Shown one piece after another: positions 7,149 through 15,883 of a stretch of DNA of 15,883 nucleotides (its first letter is position 1; every line of letters begins with the position of its first letter). Position numbers and translations under genes: made by a program. The stretch comes from Pyrinomonadaceae bacterium (GTDB lineage Bacteria > Acidobacteriota > Blastocatellia > Pyrinomonadales > Pyrinomonadaceae), in the NCBI GenBank assembly GCA_018060305.1, contig JAGOWF010000024.1, positions 1 to 15,883 of the forward strand, written 5' to 3'. The notes below the pieces were generated by a model, which saw nothing but the letters and a program-made list of their open reading frames with translations, was not told where the DNA came from and ran no database searches.

Positions 7149-8201
7149 TTAGTTTGCCGATTTTTCCTTCCGCTCGTCGGCGAAGAGGATGGGGGAGACG
7201 ACGGGGCGGTAGGAGTCGCTGATGCGGATGAGGGCGTCTTCGCGGAGTTTTGACATAAATTTCTTTTGTTCGAGCGGCGCTCGTTCCTGCGTGATGGCGA
7301 GGCGGACGGCGCCCTCGTCAAATACCGATTCGCTGCTGGCGGCCTTGCGGTCGTCAACGTGGAGGATAGCCATTCCCATTTGGTCGAGCTCGAACGGCGC
7401 GGTTATTTCGCCGACCTTGACGCCTTTGAGCGGGTCACCTATCTTTGCATTCAGGTCGGCTACGTTGAGGTCCTCGGCCTTGCCTGTGCCTTGCGTGATC
7501 AGGCCCGGATCCGAATTTTCCTTTACGACCTTTGCGAAATCGGCGCCTGCCTTGAGTGCTATGTGCAGTTGACGTGCCTTTTCGCGCACGGCCGCAATGT
7601 CGCGGCCCGCAAAGCCCAGAAACAGCTCAGAGAAAGAAACCGTCTCAGGCTTGCTGAATTTTGCTTTGTTCTTCTCGTAGTATTCTTTTAATTCCTTGCC
7701 GTTGACGCCCCAATAGATCTTGGATTGGACTTGACTCTGAATCACCCTTTCGCGCACGGCGGCCTTGCGCCAGTTGGCCCGGAGCTCCTGCGGATTTGCT
7801 CCTTGCTTCTCCATCTCAGCATAGAGGGCCTCGACCGTCTTGAATCCGTATTGCTTCATTAGGTCGGCCACACGTTGGTTGAGCGACGCCTCGATCTCGC
7901 TGTCCATTCCGATCTCTTTTGCCTTTTGGATCAACAGTTCCTCGTTGATGAGGTTAGATATCAATTCCCCCTGCCGCTCATCGACGATCTTCTGAGCTTC
8001 TTCGCGGGTCTTGCCCTGCTCGACAAGAGAATCGACAGCCTCTTTCATCTCGCGTTTTACACGCGAGAGCGTAATGACGTCGTCATTTATCTGAGCAACG
8101 ACCTCGTCAACAACGCGAGTTTGGGTCTCCTGGGCACTAATGCCCGCCGCGAGCACAACAAAAACAGCGGCAAAAATCAGTATTTTGGCAATTGATCTCA
8201 T
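7149..8201 (-). CDS. SurA-like periplasmic peptidyl-prolyl isomerase / chaperone
   Basis: The protein has 350 residues with a Sec signal peptide (hydrophobic 7-22, cut after ISA near residue 23). Residues about 28-165 match the SurA N-terminal chaperone domain: VVDEVVAQINDDVITLSRVK, ISNLINEELLIQKAKEIGM and LRANWRKAAVRERVI are typical. A PpiC/parvulin-type domain follows at about 180-295 (PETVSFSELFLGF, GADFAKVVKENSD, LKGVKVGEITAPFELDQMGM, AILHVDD). The usual GGxLGW stretch of active parvulins is degenerate here (ITQGTGKAEDLN), so isomerase activity may be weak and the chaperone role primary. In SurA-like proteins this means helping outer-membrane proteins across the periplasm. It reads in the same direction as mfd, which often neighbours surA-like genes, but a plus-strand gene lies between them. 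The family call is secure; orthology to SurA rather than PrsA/PpiD-like proteins is not certain. Confidence 0.88.
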   Translation of the reverse strand: MRSIAKILIFAAVFVVLAAGISAQETQTRVVDEVVAQINDDVITLSRVKREMKEAVDSLVEQGKTREEAQKIVDERQGELISNLINEELLIQKAKEIGMDSEIEASLNQRVADLMKQYGFKTVEALYAEMEKQGANPQELRANWRKAAVRERVIQSQVQSKIYWGVNGKELKEYYEKNKAKFSKPETVSFSELFLGFAGRDIAAVREKARQLHIALKAGADFAKVVKENSDPGLITQGTGKAEDLNVADLNAKIGDPLKGVKVGEITAPFELDQMGMAILHVDDRKAASSESVFDEGAVRLAITQERAPLEQKKFMSKLREDALIRISDSYRPVVSPILFADERKEKSAN

Positions 8202-8228
8202 ATTCTATCCGGCCCGAAACAAAAACAA

Positions 8229-8257
8229 ATCTTATTATCAGGCGAAAATGTTTGCAA
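8229..8257 (-). promoter_or_regulatory. Candidate promoter of the surA-like gene
   Basis: On the minus strand, TTGCAA (8257-8252) and TAAGAT (8234-8229) are separated by exactly 17 bp. The proposed -10 hexamer is the same as the one proposed for rhs. The leader to ATG 8201 would be about 20-25 nt. It lies in the 162-bp divergent gap shared with the gene starting at 8364. Confidence 0.4.
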
Positions 8258-8363
8258 ACCGTGTAGTTGGATGCTTCGCGTTGCGAGAGAGTTTATCGCG
8301 TCAGGCGTAAAAATCAGTGGGAATATCGGGCGAATTCATGATTTCTAATATGTAAGGCGCTGT

Positions 8364-9035
8364 ATGCCGCCCATCTCGCCCATAACCGTGCAAAAGAAAT
8401 GCGAACAATGCGGCCTCGCTGACGTCACCAACAGGTCGATGTGTATCGAGTGCAGCTCTCGGATGAGTATTCCGGCTCCCAGCCGTGCGAAGAGCGTGCG
8501 GCGTGTGATCGTCCGTGCTGCGATCTGTGTCGCGGTTTGCGTCGCGATGGTGCTGGCGTTTTACGTTTCGCTGATCGCGTCGGCGGGTTCTCTCACCATC
8601 GATCAAAAACACACGGTCCGCCGGGCGATCGCTCTGCTGCGTGACAGAGGCTTTGCGGGCGATATCGTATTGCTCGATAAAATCACCGTCTTCCGCGCTG
8701 ACGATAACTGGCTAAACGCAACCGTCGCGAAGGAGAATGCCTTTGCCGCCACGAATTTCCCATTCGCGATCATCACTCTCTACTCAGATTTCTTTACCTA
8801 TCCGTCGGATGACGTCGAGCGCGCGGCCATCCTGCTGCACGAGTCCCGACACCTTCGAGGCGAGGACGAACACGCCGCCTATCGCTATGTATGGCTTAAC
8901 CGTAAGCAGCTCGGCTGGACCAGTGATAAGTACGCAGATTCTCAGGTCTGGGACAATATTCGGCGGCAAACGCGAGAGCACGTTCCCGAACTCTTCAATT
9001 GCCCGCAACGCCGCAGCACCGATTGCACTGAATAA
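8364..9035 (+). CDS. Membrane-anchored protein with zinc ribbon and HExxH (zincin-like) motif
   Basis: The protein has 223 residues. ATG 8364 is preceded by a modest AAGG (8354-8357). Three parts can be seen. An N-terminal zinc-ribbon-like module has Cys13/Cys16 and Cys27/Cys30 (CEQC...CIEC). One TM helix spans about 47-73 after a basic stretch (SRAKSVRRVIVR), so the ribbon should be cytoplasmic and the rest periplasmic. The C-terminal domain carries AAILLHESRHLRGEDEHAAY with H159-E160-x-x-H163, the zinc-metallopeptidase signature, and acidic residues (E167, E169) just after it. No named peptidase family is recognised. The rest of a zincin fold cannot be confirmed, so it might be a non-peptidase metal-binding protein. 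The gene is alone on its strand. Its stop is only 3 bp from the convergent mfd stop, and it separates mfd from the surA-like gene. Confidence 0.8.
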   Translation: MPPISPITVQKKCEQCGLADVTNRSMCIECSSRMSIPAPSRAKSVRRVIVRAAICVAVCVAMVLAFYVSLIASAGSLTIDQKHTVRRAIALLRDRGFAGDIVLLDKITVFRADDNWLNATVAKENAFAATNFPFAIITLYSDFFTYPSDDVERAAILLHESRHLRGEDEHAAYRYVWLNRKQLGWTSDKYADSQVWDNIRRQTREHVPELFNCPQRRSTDCTE

Positions 9036-9038
9036 TAG

Positions 9039-12656
<3,618 letters not shown>

Positions 12657-12737
12657 CGGCGGGGCCGGCGCATTTTCTTCGCGTCCATATCATTCTGCCA
12701 CAGTTTTGGTTAGGGCCAAAAAAGTACTTGAATCTGG

Positions 12738-12760
12738 TGCAAGGACGTGTTATCCTTGCA
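12738..12760. repeat. Perfect hairpin in the mfd-lysS gap
   Basis: TGCAAGGA, a 7-nt loop CGTGTTA, then TCCTTGCA: an 8-bp perfect stem. It lies about 80 bp upstream of the mfd start on the minus strand and could act in the mfd leader or as an operator. It is not followed by a T-run on the plus strand. Confidence 0.5.
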
Positions 12761-12820
12761 ACATTTATGCCAGACAGAATGATTTCCGCGTTTTTTTTCG
12801 GGCAGGATCAGAAATCTGTG

Positions 12821-12919
12821 CGGGACAGTGGGACAGACAGGTAAAATAGAGGTAAACCTTGTGGATGCAATAGGTTGCGATGTTCCAAGACTGTCCCAAA
12901 AGTGTCCCAGCGTGGGACA
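12821..12919. promoter_or_regulatory. Cluster of TGGGACA boxes upstream of lysS
   Basis: The heptamer occurs as CGGGACA (12821-12827), TGGGACA (12829-12835), its inverse TGTCCCA (12892-12898 and 12903-12909), and TGGGACA again (12913-12919). The last two form the perfect 17-bp palindrome TGTCCCAGCGTGGGACA at 12903-12919, about 28 bp upstream of the proposed -10 box. The direct pair and the inverse pair could also pair with each other as a long stem. It may be an operator or the footprint of a repeat element. Confidence 0.45.
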
Positions 12920-12946
12920 ATGTTAGAGTTTATGCCCGGCAGAACC

Positions 12947-12952
12947 TATAAT
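12947..12952 (+). promoter_or_regulatory. Candidate -10 box of lysS
   Basis: A perfect TATAAT lies 13 bp before ATG 12966. The -35 region at the right distance (TTAGAG, 12923-12928) is weak. Transcription would start near 12959, leaving a leader of only about seven bases, which fits the absence of a Shine-Dalgarno and excludes the in-frame TTG at 12954 as start. Confidence 0.4.
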
Positions 12953-12965
12953 CTTGGTTTTACTC

Positions 12966-14690
12966 ATGAGCATTCCTGAATTTAACGAGATCGTCGAGCA
13001 AAACGACCAGACCGCGGCACGGGCGGAACATCTGGCCGCGCTGATCGAATTGGTCGGCAACGCCTATCCGAACAAGTTTGACCGCAGCAGCATCACCGGT
13101 GGTGATGACACGATAACGGCGATAAAGCGTCATCAGCCGGTCACGGACGTCGAGCATGAGATGGGCATCGTCAAAGAGAATCTGGCCGAGGGCGAGCGGC
13201 CGCCGGCGGACATCAAGGATTCGTTCAACGAACGCCTGCTGGCTCTAGGTCGTGTGCGGATCGCAGGCCGTCTGACGACGCCGCCGCGAGGGAATTTTGT
13301 TCACCTGACCGACGGGATGAGCAAGCTGCAGATCTACTGTAAGAAAGGACAGTTCGCCGTCGGAACGCAGGCTGCCAGCCTGCGTGTGACGTCCCCAACG
13401 CTCGACGCCGCGGATTCATGGACGGTGTGGCAGTTGATCGACCACGGTGATTTTGTCGGCGTCGAGGGTTACCTGTTTGTGACCAATACGGGCGAGGTTT
13501 CGGTGCATGTTGAGAAGCTCCAGTTCCTCGCCAAAGCAATGCTCCCGATGCCCGACAAGATGCACGGCATCGAGGACGCCGAGATCAAGCAGCGGCAGCG
13601 CTACGTTGACCTGATCGGCTCGAGCCTAAGGGCAGAACCCCCTGCGTCAGCGGGGGGCGCTCGCGTGCCCGACGGTGACGCTGTGGGACAACGCGAAGCG
13701 TCCGGCGAGGCAATTCCACCCGCTCACGCGGGCGGTTCTGCCCTGTCCACCCGCGAAGTCTTTGAACTCCGGGCAAAGGTCATCTCGTCGCTGCGTCGCT
13801 TTCTCGAAGACCACGGCTATGTCGAGGTCGAGACGCCGATGCTCACGGCCAAAGCGACAGGCGCCGCCGCCAAGCCATTCAAAACGCACCACAACGCACT
13901 CGACATCGACCTCTACGCCCGCATCGCGCCCGAGCTGTATCTAAAACGCCTGGTCGTCGGCGGCTTTGAAAAGGTCTATGAGCTAAACCGCAACTTTCGC
14001 AACGAAGGCATCAGTTATAAGCACAATCCCGAGTTCACGATGCTGGAATTTTATTGTGCTTATATGAATGTGGACGGGATGATGGACTTTTGCGAGGAAA
14101 TGCTGCGCGAGAGCGTTCAGAAAGCCACCGGCGGCATGGTCGTCGAATACGAAGGGAAGCGGATCGACTTCGGCAAATTTGAGCGGATATCGATGAGAGA
14201 TGCCATAGCGAAGTTCGCACCGAACGTCGAGGTAGATGATAACAACATCATTGCAGCGTTTGACGAGTACGTTGAGCCAAACCTGATACAGCCGACATTC
14301 ATCCTCGATTTTCCAAAAGCGATATCACCGCTCTCAAAAGCCTCGCCGGAGAACCCGGCGGTGGCAGAGCGATTCGAGCTGTTCATCAACGGCATGGAGG
14401 TCGCGAACGGGTTTAGCGAGCTGAATGACCCGCGGGAGCAGTATGATCGCTTTATCGACCAAATGGCCGAGCGCGAGCGAGGCGATGACGAGGCGATGGT
14501 GCTTGACGAAGATTACGTCCGTGCCCTCTCATACGGCATGCCGCCCGCCGCCGGTATCGGCATCGGCATCGACCGCCTCGTAATGCTGCTGACGAACAAA
14601 CACTCGATCCGCGACGTGATCCTGTTCCCGCACATGCGCCCTGAAAGGAAATTGGCCACAGAGGACACAGAGAGCACGGAGGATGAATAG
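12966..14690 (+). CDS. lysS: Lysyl-tRNA synthetase, class II, with in-frame palindrome insertions
   Basis: Charges tRNA-Lys with lysine. Start ATG 12966 (MSIPEFNEIVEQ) is preferred over TTG 12954. The OB-fold anticodon-binding domain covers about 95-215 (RVRIAGRLTTPPRGNFVHLTDG, DFVGVEGYLF). The class II catalytic core follows: motif 1 GYVEVETPML, TGAAAKPFKTHHNALD, motif 2 FEKVYELNRNFRNEGIS with HNPEFTMLEFY, and motif 3 GIGIGIDRLVMLLT, then ILFPHMRPE. All key blocks are present. At 574 residues it exceeds the usual 490-510. The extra length comes from a 39-residue palindrome peptide at 222-260 between RYVDLIGSS and TREVFELRAKV, a smaller one near 134 in the OB-fold, and a TEDTESTEDE tail from another repeat. 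Each lies in a loop or at the end, so the enzyme is probably active. It converges on pdxJ. Confidence 0.96.
   Translation: MSIPEFNEIVEQNDQTAARAEHLAALIELVGNAYPNKFDRSSITGGDDTITAIKRHQPVTDVEHEMGIVKENLAEGERPPADIKDSFNERLLALGRVRIAGRLTTPPRGNFVHLTDGMSKLQIYCKKGQFAVGTQAASLRVTSPTLDAADSWTVWQLIDHGDFVGVEGYLFVTNTGEVSVHVEKLQFLAKAMLPMPDKMHGIEDAEIKQRQRYVDLIGSSLRAEPPASAGGARVPDGDAVGQREASGEAIPPAHAGGSALSTREVFELRAKVISSLRRFLEDHGYVEVETPMLTAKATGAAAKPFKTHHNALDIDLYARIAPELYLKRLVVGGFEKVYELNRNFRNEGISYKHNPEFTMLEFYCAYMNVDGMMDFCEEMLRESVQKATGGMVVEYEGKRIDFGKFERISMRDAIAKFAPNVEVDDNNIIAAFDEYVEPNLIQPTFILDFPKAISPLSKASPENPAVAERFELFINGMEVANGFSELNDPREQYDRFIDQMAERERGDDEAMVLDEDYVRALSYGMPPAAGIGIGIDRLVMLLTNKHSIRDVILFPHMRPERKLATEDTESTEDE
13365..13385. 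repeat. Perfect 21-bp palindrome inside the lysS OB-fold
   Basis: ACGCAGGCT-GCC-AGCCTGCGT has 9-bp perfect arms and a 3-nt loop. It is translated as TQAASLRV near residue 134. Around it LysS has about 20 residues (AVGTQAASLRVTSPTLDAAD) where family members usually have a short strand-loop before LLDLGD, so this looks like a small insertion in the L-loop of the OB-fold. Confidence 0.65.
13630..13743. repeat. Palindromic coding repeat family A, copy 3 (inside lysS)
   Basis: Arms at 13630-13658 and 13715-13743 are inverted repeats of 29 bp around a 56-bp spacer. The translation starts RAEPPASAGGA and ends PPAHAGGSAL, parallel to the mfd copy. The element begins after RYVDLIGSS and ends before TREVFELRAKV, exactly at the junction of the anticodon-binding and catalytic domains, and inserts about 39 residues. 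Confidence 0.9.
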
Positions 14691-14726
14691 GTTGGCCTTT
14701 CTCCGTGTTCTCCGTGTCCTCTGTGG
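14656..14726. repeat. Inverted repeat at the lysS/pdxJ convergent junction
   Basis: The left arm 14656-14681 and right arm 14701-14726 are complementary at 24 of 26 positions around a 19-nt loop. The left arm encodes the last residues of LysS (TEDTESTED), and the lysS stop codon lies in the loop. The right arm ends 5 bp before the pdxJ stop. A hairpin this strong between two converging genes could stop transcription from both sides. The ACAGAGGACACAGAG core resembles a dispersed repeat that I recall from other genomes, though I cannot confirm the family. Confidence 0.85.
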
Positions 14727-14731
14727 CTGAT

Positions 14732-15475
14732 TTAGGCTATCGCGTCGATCATCTCTTTGACGGCGTTGCTGAGGCCGACGAAGACGGCACGCGAGATGAT
14801 GTTGTGGCCGATATTGAATTCGGTAATTTCGGGAATCGCGGCAAGTGCAGCGACGTTGCGATACGTCAGGCCGTGGCCGGCGGCGACGATCATCCCGAGC
14901 GAGGTCGCGTGGACGGCGGCGGCTGCGAGACGTGATATCTCAGCGGCGGCTTTCTGGGCACCTTCGCCGTGGGCGGCACGGGACGAGAGCGTCATCTCGG
15001 CGTATTCGGCGGTGCAAAGCTCGACCTGCTGAGCACCGGCACGTTTGGCGGCGTCGATCTGGGCCGTATCTGGGTCGATAAAGATGCTGACAAAGATGTC
15101 GGCCGCACGCAGCTTATCAATGGCGGTTTTTACGGCGTCAAAGTTGCCGCTAACGTCGAGTCCGCCTTCGGTCGTGACTTCGTTCGGGTTCTCGGGGACC
15201 AGCGAAACCGCGTCGGGCCGCGTTGCGACGGCAATGGAAGTCATCTCTTCTGTGGCAGCCAATTCGACGTTGAGGTAGGTGGTGACAACATCGCGAAGCA
15301 ACTCGATGTCGCGGTCCTGAATGTGCCGCCGGTCGCCGCGAAGATGAACGGTAATGCCATCGGCCCCGGATTGCTCGCAGATCACCGCCGCCGTGACAAT
15401 GCTCGGCTCGATGGTCTTACGGGCCTCACGGATCGTGGCGACGTGATCGATGTTGACGTTGAGCTTTGCGGCCAT
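14732..15475 (-). CDS. pdxJ: Pyridoxine 5'-phosphate synthase PdxJ
   Basis: Condenses 1-deoxy-D-xylulose 5-phosphate with 3-amino-2-oxopropyl phosphate to form pyridoxine 5'-phosphate, the last ring-closing step of the DXP-dependent vitamin B6 pathway, in the cytoplasm. The 247 residues match the usual length of about 240. Diagnostic blocks: LNVNIDHVATIREAR (5-19), ADGITVHLRGDRRHIQDRD (38-56) with His44, NVELAAT (69-75) with Glu71, TTEGGLDV (101-108), LGMIVAAGHGLTYRNV (193-208) with His201, and EFNIGHNIISRAVFVGL (219-235). These cover the catalytic His/Glu/His set known from E. coli PdxJ. The start ATG 15475 opens the family N-terminus. The gene follows the glycosyltransferase on the same strand after a 69-bp gap occupied by a repeat. 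It converges on lysS. Confidence 0.96.
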   Translation of the reverse strand: MAAKLNVNIDHVATIREARKTIEPSIVTAAVICEQSGADGITVHLRGDRRHIQDRDIELLRDVVTTYLNVELAATEEMTSIAVATRPDAVSLVPENPNEVTTEGGLDVSGNFDAVKTAIDKLRAADIFVSIFIDPDTAQIDAAKRAGAQQVELCTAEYAEMTLSSRAAHGEGAQKAAAEISRLAAAAVHATSLGMIVAAGHGLTYRNVAALAAIPEITEFNIGHNIISRAVFVGLSNAVKEMIDAIA

Positions 15476-15486
15476 AGGGGAATTTT

Positions 15487-15555
15487 AACAGGATGCACAG
15501 GATAAACAGGAAAAAAAAGACAATTCTTATCCTGCCTATCCTGTCTATCCTGTTT
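15487..15555. repeat. Inverted repeat between the glycosyltransferase gene and pdxJ
   Basis: The left arm 15487-15510 and right arm 15531-15554 are complementary at about 20 of 24 positions around an A-rich 20-nt loop. Each arm is itself built from CAGGATA-like units. The right arm reaches into the 3' end of the glycosyltransferase gene: its last residues QTG and the TAG stop are encoded by the repeat. It could end upstream transcription or protect the mRNA between the two genes. Confidence 0.8.
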
Positions 15556-15883
15556 GAATTATGTTGTATTTGCCGGTGCTGGCATTGCGGCGGATCTGGC
15601 TGAGTTCGCTGATCATTCGTCGCGTGTCGCGCAGGACGCTGACCTTTGAGCCGAGAACGTCGTTCCAGCGGACGGGGATCTCAGCGAGGCGCAGGCCGTG
15701 GTACTGGGCGACGAATAGAAACTCGACGTCAAAGCCGAACCGGTCGATCGCCATCAGATCGAGCAGCGGGCGGAACTTTAACATATTAAACGCCTTAAAG
15801 CCGCACTGTGTGTCGGCGAAATTGAGGCCCGACATCTTGCGAATGATAAAGTTCATCACCTTGCCGCCCTGTTCTCGCTGCCA
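15545..15883 (-). CDS. GT2 glycosyltransferase, dolichyl-phosphate glucosyltransferase-like, 3' part
   Basis: 112 residues, open to the right edge, so the start and the nucleotide-sugar site are outside. The sequence GKVMNFIIRKMSGLNFADTQ followed by CGFKAF, then IDRFGFDVEFLFVAQYHGLR and LAEIPVRWND, is the typical second half of GT2 enzymes of the dolichyl-phosphate glucosyl/mannosyltransferase group (ALG5/DPM-like). The DTQCGFK block and the D-R-F-F-D-E-L pattern are diagnostic. Bacterial members transfer a sugar from a nucleotide donor to a polyprenyl phosphate at the inner membrane, for use in glycan or glycoprotein assembly. No TM segment is seen in this part. The last residues (IIQTG) come from the flanking repeat. 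The donor sugar cannot be told from the sequence. Confidence 0.88.
   Translation of the reverse strand, partial: WQREQGGKVMNFIIRKMSGLNFADTQCGFKAFNMLKFRPLLDLMAIDRFGFDVEFLFVAQYHGLRLAEIPVRWNDVLGSKVSVLRDTRRMISELSQIRRNASTGKYNIIQTG

Larger units (their letters stand above)
12657..12965. other. Divergent intergenic region between mfd and lysS
   Basis: About 300 bp without a convincing gene. It holds a perfect hairpin (12738-12760), a T8 run (12791-12798), five TGGGACA-like heptamers in both orientations (12821-12919) and a good -10 box before lysS. A 25-codon frame from ATG 12767 to TAA 12844 exists but has no supporting evidence. No clear mfd promoter was identified. Confidence 0.6.

Noticed and set aside
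12738..12760. Hairpin as a rho-independent terminator
   Set aside because: No T-run follows the stem directly, and it lies between divergent genes where no terminator is needed. The T8 run is about 30 bases away.
12767..12844. 25-codon frame in the mfd-lysS gap
   Set aside because: It has no ribosome binding site, contains the TGGGACA boxes and a T-run, and resembles no known small protein.
12954..12965. TTG start four codons upstream for lysS
   Set aside because: The rare start has no ribosome binding site and would lie upstream of the transcription start predicted from TATAAT at 12947-12952.

Overview
The window is a piece of a moderately GC-rich bacterial chromosome. It carries ordinary housekeeping genes (dusB, mfd, a SurA-like chaperone, lysS, pdxJ, a GT2 glycosyltransferase), one large secreted Rhs/YD-repeat gene with two small membrane-protein genes behind it, and an unusual load of short palindromic repeats. 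Several of these repeats lie in frame inside genes. The PPAYAGGSA-type coding repeats, TEDTESTED-type tails, the signal-peptide-bearing Rhs protein and the mfd/surA neighbourhood suggest an Acidobacteriota genome, perhaps Blastocatellia/Pyrinomonadaceae. This is inferred from remembered patterns; no search was run.

Layout. Positions 1-245 hold the 3' end of a VapC-like PIN-domain gene, whose stop overlaps the GTG start of dusB (242-1345). A small secreted coiled-coil protein gene follows (1384-1812). Convergent to these, read on the minus strand from 6955 down to about 1819, is an Rhs module: a 1492-residue secreted Rhs protein, a 68-residue two-TM protein coupled to it by an ATGA overlap, a 105-residue three-TM protein, and a degraded scrap of a second Rhs gene. 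A SurA/PpiC-like periplasmic foldase (7149-8201, minus) comes next. A plus-strand gene for a membrane-anchored protein with a zinc ribbon and an HExxH motif (8364-9035) sits between it and mfd (9039-12656, minus). An intergenic region of about 300 bp, rich in TGGGACA boxes, precedes lysS (12966-14690, plus). lysS converges with pdxJ (14732-15475, minus), which lies downstream of the 3' part of a dolichyl-phosphate-glucosyltransferase-like gene (15545-15883, minus).

The main novelty candidate is the set of coding palindromes. One family of inverted repeat (two arms of about 27-29 bp, 84-123 bp in total) occurs three times: at the 3' end of dusB, inside mfd and inside lysS. Each copy is read through in frame and gives an RAE.PAS-AGG ... 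PPA[YH]AGGSA peptide or part of it. Different palindromes add further in-frame peptides to mfd (residues 75-92 and about 521-536) and to the LysS OB-fold (about residue 134), and two more families supply the 3' ends and stop codons of lysS and of the glycosyltransferase gene. Essential enzymes here appear to tolerate mobile palindromes as surface loops or tails, much like the Rickettsia palindromic elements. The second candidate is the Rhs module, where a glycine-rich Rhs tail followed by tightly coupled small membrane proteins suggests an effector/immunity arrangement with a recombination scar.
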